Part shown: one piece after another, positions 1 through 5,435 of the stretch | Layout of the letters: each line of letters begins with the position of its first letter | Numbering within the stretch: position 1 is the first letter of the stretch | Source: an uncultured Alphaproteobacteria bacterium | GTDB taxonomy: Bacteria; Pseudomonadota; Alphaproteobacteria; Caulobacterales; Caulobacteraceae | Length of the DNA stretch: 14,029 nt | Assembly (NCBI GenBank): GCA_903933475.1 | Contig: CAIZKE010000128.1 | Span: forward strand, 1-14,029 | Direction: 5' to 3' | Made by a program: the position numbers and the translations under genes | Notes under the pieces: model-generated | What the model was told of the DNA's origin: nothing | The model's input: the letters and a program-made list of their open reading frames with translations, nothing else | Databases searched by the model: none

Positions 1-33
1 CAGCCGGCACATCCGGCCCCGCGAGGACCGACC

Positions 34-201
34 ATGGCGAAGCCCGCCTCCATCAAGATCAAGCTGAACTCGACGGCCGACACCGGGTTCTACTATGTGA
101 CCAAGAAGAACGCCCGGACCATGACCGAGAAGCTGGTCCTGAAGAAGTACGACCCCGTCGCGCGCAAGCACGTGGAATTCCGCGAAGGCAAGATCAAGTA
201 G
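34..201 (+). CDS. rpmG: 50S ribosomal protein L33
   Basis: This 55-aa ORF begins MAKPASIKIKL and ends FREGKIK, with the central FYYVTKKNARTM and KKYDPVARKHV segments typical of bacterial L33. L33 is a small basic protein of the large ribosomal subunit near the E site. It has no cysteines, so it is the zinc-independent (C-minus) form. The length is normal for the family. The ATG start is supported by a GAGG Shine-Dalgarno at 23-26, seven bases upstream. The gene is followed by a strong intrinsic terminator and converges on pleD. It is too short to be picked up by a typical minimum-length ORF scan but is unambiguous. Confidence 0.97.
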   Translation: MAKPASIKIKLNSTADTGFYYVTKKNARTMTEKLVLKKYDPVARKHVEFREGKIK

Positions 202-226
202 GCCCTAGGCCTGACTGGATTTCATG

Positions 227-250
227 CGCCCGGCGAAAGCCGGGCGTTTT
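227..250 (+). terminator. Rho-independent terminator of rpmG
   Basis: A perfect 8-bp stem, CGCCCGGC (227-234) paired with GCCGGGCG (239-246), encloses a GAAA tetraloop and is followed directly by TTTT. It lies 25 bases after the rpmG stop codon. On the opposite strand the stem is not followed by a T run, so it would terminate rpmG much better than the converging pleD transcript. Confidence 0.9.
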
Positions 251-267
251 CGTATCCGCCCAGGGCT

Positions 268-1632
268 TCAGGCGCGAGGCGTTCGCACGACGACCTGGTT
301 CCGGCCCGCCGCCTTGGCTTCGTAGAGGGCCTCGTCGGCCCGGCGGAGAAGCGACTCCGGACGGTCCTCGGCCCCCTCACTCGCCGAGACTCCGAGCGAC
401 ACGGTCACCGGCATCTCGCGATCCCCAACGAAGAAGGCCTCGCCGGCCATGGCGAGGCGGATCCGCTCGGCAATGCGGGCCGCATCGCTCAGGCGTGTGG
501 CCGGCATGACCACCGCGAATTCTTCGCCGCCATAGCGACACGGAATGTCTACCGCACGAACGCTAGAGGCCAGGCGAACGGCAACCTCCCGAAGGACCTC
601 GTCACCATGGGTGTGACCAAAGGTATCATTGACCCGCTTGAAGTGGTCGATGTCGAGCATGAGGACGGAGGTCGGGGGACCGCCGGCGGCGCTGCGCTCG
701 AGAAGAGAGCTGAGCTGGCCCATCATGTAGCGGCGATTGTTGAGGCCGGTCAGCTGGTCGGTGATGGCCAGTTCCATGGACTGGGCGACGGTGTCCCGCA
801 GATGATCCGCATAGCGCTTGCGCCGTATCAGGGACCGGGCCCGGACGCGCAACTCCAGCGGATCGACGGGCAGGGAGATGAGATCGTTGACGCCGAGATC
901 CAGGGCCTTCAGTAGCCGCTGCCGATCCTCGAAGTCGGCGATGGCAAGGATAGGCACCTGCCGGGAGTGGGCTCCGGCGCGCAGGCCAGCGACCAGTCTC
1001 AGTCCGTCAAAAGCCCCGCTTGAGACATTGATCACGGCCAGATCAATCGGACCCCGGGCCGAGATGAGCGCCTGTTCCGGATCGGTCTCGAAGACAGGCC
1101 TGTGTTCCGACGCGAGGTCCTCGACCAGGGCAGCGGCGACCGCGGGATCGCCATCGGCGACCAGGACCCGCCCACCGCCGGCGCCGAGCCTGTTGGCCGG
1201 CATGGGGGCCATGCCCATGCGCCGGCCAGTTTCTTCACGCTCCCGGAGTTCGTCGACCATGACCTTCAGGCGAGTCAGGCTGCGCAGGCGTGCAAACAGC
1301 ATGACATCGTCGATGGGCTTGGACAGGAACTCGTCAGCACCGGCCTCCAGGCCCGCAATTCGGAGATCCTGGCTGTCGTGGGCGGTAATCAGGACGACGG
1401 GGATATGTCGAAGCTCGGTATCCGCCTTGAGCGCACGACAGACATCAAGCCCGTCCATGCCCGGCATGACGACGTCCAGCAGAATGATGTCGGGATGACT
1501 GCTTGCAGCGAGGGCCAGGGCCTCTGGACCATCAGCGGCCGTGGTGACCTGATAGTACTCGGACGTCAGCTTAGCCTCTAGGACGCGCCGTCCGCCCTCG
1601 GAATCGTCAACCAGGAGAATCCGCGCCGTCAT
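268..1632 (-). CDS. pleD: PleD, response-regulator diguanylate cyclase (REC-REC-GGDEF)
   Basis: This 454-aa protein makes cyclic di-GMP from two GTP. REC1 (about residues 1-120) has a complete phospho-acceptor site: D9, D10, D53, T83 and K105. REC2 (about 153-275) is degenerate, with N202 at the phospho-acceptor position and L254 in place of the lysine, as expected for a dimerisation adaptor. The GGDEF domain (about 287-450) has GGEEF at 368-372. The product-inhibition site R359-A-V-D362 is intact, with secondary arginines R313 and R390 and the REC2 contact R178. Length and numbering match C. crescentus PleD. There, DivJ and PleC control its phosphorylation, and it localises to the stalked pole and drives flagellum loss and stalk growth. 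The start lies 3 bases after the divK stop with only a weak Shine-Dalgarno, so coupled translation is likely. Confidence 0.96.
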   Translation of the reverse strand: MTARILLVDDSEGGRRVLEAKLTSEYYQVTTAADGPEALALAASSHPDIILLDVVMPGMDGLDVCRALKADTELRHIPVVLITAHDSQDLRIAGLEAGADEFLSKPIDDVMLFARLRSLTRLKVMVDELREREETGRRMGMAPMPANRLGAGGGRVLVADGDPAVAAALVEDLASEHRPVFETDPEQALISARGPIDLAVINVSSGAFDGLRLVAGLRAGAHSRQVPILAIADFEDRQRLLKALDLGVNDLISLPVDPLELRVRARSLIRRKRYADHLRDTVAQSMELAITDQLTGLNNRRYMMGQLSSLLERSAAGGPPTSVLMLDIDHFKRVNDTFGHTHGDEVLREVAVRLASSVRAVDIPCRYGGEEFAVVMPATRLSDAARIAERIRLAMAGEAFFVGDREMPVTVSLGVSASEGAEDRPESLLRRADEALYEAKAAGRNQVVVRTPRA

Positions 1633-1635
1633 GGC

Positions 1636-2001
1636 CTAGTCCAGAAGCCTGCGAATTGTGTCGAGAAAGCCTGTAACCGAGATCGGCTTGGATATATAGG
1701 CCTCGCAACCGCCCTGGCGAATTCGCTCTTCATCGCCCTTCATGGCGAATGCGGTGACCGCCACCACGGGAATACCCGCCAGATCCTCATCTTCCTTGAG
1801 CCACTTGGTGACTTCAAGCCCCGAGATCTCGGGAAGCTGGATATCCATAAGGATCAAGTCGGGACGATGCTCACGGGCAATCGAAAGCGCCTCCAGACCC
1901 TCGCGGGTTTGAAGGGTCTCGTACCCCTGAGCATCAAGCAAATCATGAAAAAGCTTCATGTTCAGCTCGTTATCCTCGACGATGAGGACCTTCTTGGCCA
2001 T
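1636..2001 (-). CDS. divK: DivK, single-domain cell-cycle response regulator
   Basis: This 121-aa stand-alone receiver domain begins MAKKVLIVEDNELNMKLFHD. It carries acidic pocket residues E9 and D10, phospho-acceptor D53, T83 and K105. D90, the residue changed in the classic C. crescentus divK341 allele, is also present. It has no output domain: DivK acts by binding kinases, notably as an allosteric regulator of CckA through DivL, and so controls CtrA activity. The frame stays open upstream to 2214, but that part is low-complexity and overlaps the divergent gene. The ATG at 2001, preceded by GGTGG, is therefore the right start. The protein ends at RRLLD, a few residues short of the C. crescentus protein as I recall it. 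It is first in an operon with pleD. Confidence 0.96.
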   Translation of the reverse strand: MAKKVLIVEDNELNMKLFHDLLDAQGYETLQTREGLEALSIAREHRPDLILMDIQLPEISGLEVTKWLKEDEDLAGIPVVAVTAFAMKGDEERIRQGGCEAYISKPISVTGFLDTIRRLLD

Positions 2002-2047
2002 CAATCCACCGATTTCAACCCGGCCCCCGGAGGGCTCCGGAAGACCT

Positions 2048-2076
2048 TTGTAGGTCCTCCTTCTCACGCATATCCT
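2048..2076 (+). promoter_or_regulatory. Possible promoter of the HAD-mak-dinB operon
   Basis: TTGTAG (2048-2053) and TATCCT (2071-2076) are 17 bases apart, a plausible housekeeping-sigma -35/-10 pair with only moderate matches. The predicted transcription start, near 2083, falls inside the CtrA-like box, which would fit repression by CtrA. The resulting leader is about 20 bases with no clear Shine-Dalgarno. The call is weak and made by eye. Confidence 0.25.
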
Positions 2077-2090
2077 TAAGCGCGCGTTAG
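2076..2090. promoter_or_regulatory. CtrA-box-like site between divK and the HAD gene
   Basis: The sequence reads TTAA-N7-TTAG on the plus strand and CTAA-N7-TTAA on the minus strand. It differs by one base from the CtrA core TTAA-N7-TTAA and stands out because TTAA is rare in this GC-rich window. It lies 74 bases upstream of the divK start and 14 bases upstream of the divergent HAD gene. CtrA control of divK is known in C. crescentus; direct binding here is inferred. Confidence 0.5.
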
Positions 2091-2104
2091 CCGAGCACCA
2101 GTTC

Positions 2105-2776
2105 ATGACCTTCACTTCGCCAGACCGCCCGCCGCCCGAACTCTCCGCCCTTGGGCTGGCTGGCGACAGACCCCTCCTGATCGTCGACGTAGACGAAGTC
2201 CTGGGCCTCTTCATGGAGGGCTTTGCCCGTTACCTCGGCGGACAGGGCCTGGAGATGCGCTTCGATCGCTTCGCCCTCTTCCAGAACATCTTTCGCCCAG
2301 GCGAAGACACACACATCGACCTCGAGACCGGCCAGGGGCATTTTCAGGCCTTCTTCCGGGACGCCGTCGCCGACATGCCCGTCGCGGACGGCGGTCCAGA
2401 AGCCTTGGCCCGGCTCTCGCATCGGGCGGATATCGTGATCCTGACCAATGCCCCTGGCCAGGCCCTTGAGGGGCGCGCCCGCTGGCTGAAGCGTCACGGT
2501 ATGGACTATCCCCTGCTGATCAACAGCGGCCTCAAGGGCCCGGTGGCAGCGGCCCTGGCGGCTCAGGCGGCCGGCCCGGCCGTCTTCATTGACGACATGA
2601 TCCCCAACCTGGACTCCGTGGCCGAACACGCACCGGCAGTGGCCCGTTTCCAGACCGTCGCCGACCCCCGCCTGCGCTCCATGGCGCCGAGCCGGCCGGA
2701 TCTCCATCCCCGGATTGATGGCTGGGACGGGCTGGAGGCCGCGATCACTGGCGTCCTGGACGCTGCCCTCAGGTGA
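2105..2776 (+). CDS. HAD-superfamily hydrolase of unknown substrate
   Basis: This 223-aa protein has all four haloacid-dehalogenase motifs. Motif I is IVDVDEVLG with nucleophile D28 and acid/base D30. Motif II is ILTNAP (T114). The motif III lysine is probably K144. Motif IV is FIDDMIPNLDSV (D163, D164). Most such enzymes are Mg2+-dependent phosphatases. Motif I has EV where many family members have GT. About 80 residues between motifs I and II could form a small cap. No signal peptide is visible, so it is probably cytoplasmic. The ATG at 2105 lacks a good Shine-Dalgarno, but the next in-frame ATG lies after motif I and would remove the active site. The stop codon overlaps the kinase start (GTGA), indicating co-transcription with mak and dinB. 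The substrate cannot be read from the sequence. Confidence 0.8.
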   Translation: MTFTSPDRPPPELSALGLAGDRPLLIVDVDEVLGLFMEGFARYLGGQGLEMRFDRFALFQNIFRPGEDTHIDLETGQGHFQAFFRDAVADMPVADGGPEALARLSHRADIVILTNAPGQALEGRARWLKRHGMDYPLLINSGLKGPVAAALAAQAAGPAVFIDDMIPNLDSVAEHAPAVARFQTVADPRLRSMAPSRPDLHPRIDGWDGLEAAITGVLDAALR

Positions 2777-3660
2777 TCGCCTTCGGAATTGACCTCGGCG
2801 GTACCAAGATCGAAGCGGCGGCCCTGTACCCCGACGGGAGCTTCGCAGCCCGGGTACGACGGCAGACGCCCGCGGACTACCCCTCAGCGCTCGAGGCCAT
2901 CGCCGGCGTCCTGGAGGAGGCCGAGCAGCAGGCGGGTGCCCGGGCAGGAAGGCTCGGGGTGGGCGGCCCGGGCTCCGTGAACCCCCATACCGGACGCTTG
3001 CGCAACGCCAACTCGACCTGGCTGAACGGCCGCACCTTTCCCGAAGACCTTGCCCGCCGCCTCGGACGCCCCGTCCGATACGCCAATGACGCTGACTGCC
3101 TTGCCGTCTCGGAAGCGCGGGACGGCGCGGCGACCGGGCGGGACCCTGTCTTCGCAGTCATACTTGGAACCGGGGTCGGCGGCGGGCTCGTCATGGATGG
3201 CCGACTGGTGTCCGGAGCCAACGGGATTGCAGGGGAATGGGGGCATGGCCCCCTGCCCGCCCCGACCCCCGAGGAATCGCCCGGCCCCGATTGCTGGTGC
3301 GGCCGGCAAGGCTGCCTGGAGACCTGGCTCTCAGGCCCCGCCCTAGCCAGGCAAGACGGACGCGGCCTGACCGCCGAGGCCATAGCCGCCCGGGCATCAA
3401 AGGCAGACCCTCACGCCCGGGACAGCCTCTCACGCCATGCCGAGCGCCTCGCCCGGGGCCTCGCTTCGGTGGTGAACCTGCTCGATCCCGGCGCCATAAT
3501 TCTGGGCGGAGGCCTTGGGGGAATACCTGGGCTGGCGGAAGGACTTGCAGATCGTATCCAGCCTCATGTCTTCAGCGATGACTGGCGATGCGAGATCCTG
3601 CGGCCCCGCTTCGGCGACTCCTCGGGGGTGCGCGGCGCGGCCTGGCTCTGGGACCGGTGA
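2773..3660 (+). CDS. mak: ROK-family sugar kinase, probable fructokinase
   Basis: This 295-aa ROK kinase closely resembles E. coli Mak (manno(fructo)kinase), which phosphorylates fructose and, more weakly, mannose to the 6-phosphate. The phosphate-binding motif is DLGGTK (7-12). NANSTWLNG (78-86) and ANDADCLAVSEA (104-115, catalytic D106) follow, then a second glycine-rich loop GTGVGGG (132-138). The ROK zinc site is present: H158 in GEWGHGPL plus CWCGRQGC with C174, C176 and C181, followed by E183. The C-terminus GDSSGVRGAAWLW is nearly identical to Mak. The start is GTG at 2773, sharing a GTGA tetranucleotide with the HAD stop, so translation is probably coupled. Fructose is the best guess; another hexose is possible. 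Confidence 0.9.
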   Translation: MIAFGIDLGGTKIEAAALYPDGSFAARVRRQTPADYPSALEAIAGVLEEAEQQAGARAGRLGVGGPGSVNPHTGRLRNANSTWLNGRTFPEDLARRLGRPVRYANDADCLAVSEARDGAATGRDPVFAVILGTGVGGGLVMDGRLVSGANGIAGEWGHGPLPAPTPEESPGPDCWCGRQGCLETWLSGPALARQDGRGLTAEAIAARASKADPHARDSLSRHAERLARGLASVVNLLDPGAIILGGGLGGIPGLAEGLADRIQPHVFSDDWRCEILRPRFGDSSGVRGAAWLWDR

Positions 3661-4931
3661 AGGCACTCTGCCGCGACTGCCTGTCCCCGGGTCCGTCCGT
3701 GGCGCGCTGTGCGGCCTGTGGTTCGCCCAGGATGCTTCGCCATCCTGAAATTGGGGACCTGTCGATCGCGCATATCGACTGCGATGCCTTCTACGCCTCG
3801 GTGGAAAAGCGCGACCGGCCGGAACTCCGCGACCAGCCGGTGATCGTGGGCGGCGGGCGGCGGGGGGTCGTGACGACCTGCTGCTACATCGCCCGGACCT
3901 TTGGGGTCCGTTCAGCCATGCCCATGTTCAAGGCCCTCGCGGCCTGCCCCCGGGCTGTGGTCCTGCCACCTGATTTCCCAAAGTACCGGGCGGAAAGTCG
4001 CCAGCTGATGGGCATGATGCGCGACCTGACGCCCCTTGTTCAGCCCCTGTCGCTGGATGAGGCCTGGCTTGACCTGTCCGGTACCGAACGGCTGCACGGC
4101 GCTCAGCCGGCCCTGACCCTGGCGCGGCTCCAGTCACGGATTGAGGCGGAGACCGGACTGACCGTCTCGGTAGGCCTGGCCCCCAACAAGTTCCTCGCCA
4201 AGATCGCCTCGGACCTCGACAAGCCGCGGGGCTTTTCGGTGATTGGTACGGTCGAGGCCGAAACCTTCCTGGCGGAGAGATCGGTCCGCCTCCTGCCCGG
4301 CGTGGGTCCGGTGATGGCGCGGGACCTTGAACGGGCGGGCTTCGAGCGGATCGGCCAGATCGCCCGGGCAGAGCCGAAGGCACTGGCGGCCCGCTTTGGC
4401 GATTTCGGCCTACGCCTTCACGCCATGGCCCATGGCCGCGACTCCCGGAGCGTCGACCCGGGGCAGGTGCGAAAGTCCATCAGCGCGGAGACCACATTCG
4501 AGGCGGACCTGAGCGATCCGGTGGATCTCGATGGCCAGCTGGTGCACCTGGCGGAGAGGGTGGCCAGGCAGGCTCGGGCTGCAGGTCAAGCCGGCAGGGT
4601 GGCCACCCTGAAGCTTAAAGACCCCGAATTCCGCACACTGACCCGACGCCGCACTCTGGCGTCCCCGACCCAGACAGCACGAACCCTGATTGCCGCCACC
4701 CGGGACCTCCTGGCCTCGGAGCTGGCGTCCGGGCCCCCGCGCAGGGCTTTTCGGCTGATCGGCGTCGGCCTGTCAGACCTTTCAGCACCCACCGATGCAG
4801 GCAGCGACCTCTTTGGCGAGGACGATGCACGATCCCTGGCTGCGGAACGGGCCGCGGACTCGATCCGGGCGCGATTCGGGCCGGGGATCCTGAACCCCGC
4901 CCGCAGCCTGGAACGCAAGCCACGACCGTAG
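3657..4931 (+). CDS. dinB: DNA polymerase IV (Y-family translesion polymerase) with N-terminal zinc-ribbon-like extension
   Basis: The GTG at 3657, which forms GTGA with the mak stop, gives 424 aa. Open frame continues upstream to 3588, but that part only overlaps mak. Palm motifs are intact: HIDCDAFYASVE (metal ligands D41 and D43, likely steric gate Y46) and SLDEAWLDLS (D134, E135). A YIARTFGVRSAMPM fingers segment, the helix-hairpin-helix LLPGVGPVMARDLERAGF and a C-terminal little-finger domain follow. The first 22 residues carry C5-x2-C8-x9-C18-x2-C21, absent from E. coli DinB; I recall similar extensions in other alphaproteobacterial DinB proteins. No canonical beta-clamp motif sits at the extreme C-terminus. 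SDLF, about 45 residues from the end, is a possible internal one. No LexA-type GTTC-N7-GTTC repeat was found before the operon. Confidence 0.92.
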   Translation: MKALCRDCLSPGPSVARCAACGSPRMLRHPEIGDLSIAHIDCDAFYASVEKRDRPELRDQPVIVGGGRRGVVTTCCYIARTFGVRSAMPMFKALAACPRAVVLPPDFPKYRAESRQLMGMMRDLTPLVQPLSLDEAWLDLSGTERLHGAQPALTLARLQSRIEAETGLTVSVGLAPNKFLAKIASDLDKPRGFSVIGTVEAETFLAERSVRLLPGVGPVMARDLERAGFERIGQIARAEPKALAARFGDFGLRLHAMAHGRDSRSVDPGQVRKSISAETTFEADLSDPVDLDGQLVHLAERVARQARAAGQAGRVATLKLKDPEFRTLTRRRTLASPTQTARTLIAATRDLLASELASGPPRRAFRLIGVGLSDLSAPTDAGSDLFGEDDARSLAAERAADSIRARFGPGILNPARSLERKPRP

Positions 4932-5031
4932 AAGTCTCGCCCGGCCCGGGTCCATGGGCAGCGGGAAGTGTGGAAAACTGAGGCGCCAGGTCCGACAGCA
5001 GCGCGGCGGTGGCGCTATGCCCCTTTCATTC

Positions 5032-5068
5032 CTGAGGGGTTGGCATATCTAATCGAACTCTGAGGGGT
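5032..5068 (+). repeat. Direct repeat CTGAGGGGT in the clpS upstream region
   Basis: CTGAGGGGT occurs at 5032-5040 and again at 5060-5068, a 28-base period, inside the 169-base gap between dinB and clpS. An AT-rich TATCTAAT (5046-5053) lies between the copies and could serve as a -10 element. The first copy also forms an inverted repeat with CCCCT at 5020-5024. I see no other gene in this gap and no convincing dinB terminator. A regulatory role is only inferred from position. Confidence 0.4.
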
Positions 5069-5085
5069 GCCGTCGGGCGGCGCCC

Positions 5086-5091
5086 GAGGAG
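5086..5091 (+). promoter_or_regulatory. Ribosome-binding site of clpS
   Basis: GAGGAG lies nine bases before the ATG at 5101, a strong Shine-Dalgarno that fixes the clpS start. Confidence 0.75.
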
Positions 5092-5100
5092 TGGATCTGG

Positions 5101-5430
5101 ATGGCCGAACGCAAGCAGGGGGATCAAGGGACGGGCGATCGCTCTGCGGTGATCACCCAGACCAAGACCCGTACCCAGCGGCCGTCAATGTACCGGGTGC
5201 TGATCCTGAACGACGACTACACGCCTATGGAATTCGTGGTCTACGTTCTGGAGCAGTATTTCCACAAGTCGCGGGAGGAAGCCACGCAGATCATGCTGCA
5301 CGTCCATCAGACGGGCGTCGGGATTTGCGGGATCTATACCTACGAAGTTGCAGAAACCAAGGTGGCGCAGGTGATCGATACCGCGCGCCGCCATCAGCAC
5401 CCCCTCCAGTGCACAATGGAAAAGGACTAA
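5101..5430 (+). CDS. clpS: ClpS, N-degron adaptor of the ClpAP protease
   Basis: This 109-aa protein has a flexible N-terminal tail (about residues 1-28) and the ClpS fold. ClpS binds substrates with bulky hydrophobic N-terminal residues and delivers them to ClpA. The pocket is complete: N37 and D39 in LNDDYTPMEFV, gatekeeper M43, H67 and H69 in LHVHQTG. N37, D39, M43 and H69 correspond to C. crescentus N47, D49, M53 and H79 with a constant offset of ten, so this protein has an N-terminal tail about ten residues shorter. The tail is functionally important, because ClpA engages it during handover. The gene lies five bases upstream of clpA and is probably co-transcribed with it. Confidence 0.96.
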   Translation: MAERKQGDQGTGDRSAVITQTKTRTQRPSMYRVLILNDDYTPMEFVVYVLEQYFHKSREEATQIMLHVHQTGVGICGIYTYEVAETKVAQVIDTARRHQHPLQCTMEKD

Positions 5431-5435
5431 CGACC

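Noticed and set aside
607..1581. Plus-strand open frames opposite pleD
   Set aside because: They are reverse-complement shadows of a fully conserved REC-REC-GGDEF protein.
2002..2214. N-terminal extension of DivK to an upstream ATG at 2214
   Set aside because: The extra 71 residues are Arg/Ser-rich, cross the intergenic promoter region and enter the divergent HAD gene. The ATG at 2001 matches DivK and has a Shine-Dalgarno.
5023..5053. Heat-shock-sigma-like promoter before clpS (CTTTCA and CATATCTAAT)
   Set aside because: The -35 match is poor and the -10 match only partial, too weak to call as a feature without transcription data.
4932..5100. Possible small gene or dinB terminator in the dinB-clpS gap
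   Set aside because: Only weak stems (for example AGCGC 5000-5004 with GCGCT 5012-5016) and no T run. No short ORF with a ribosome-binding site stands out.
5067..5435. N-terminal extension of ClpA through clpS
   Set aside because: It is in a different frame from the conserved ClpS protein and has no domain. The GTG at 5436 gives the normal ClpA N-terminus with a Shine-Dalgarno.
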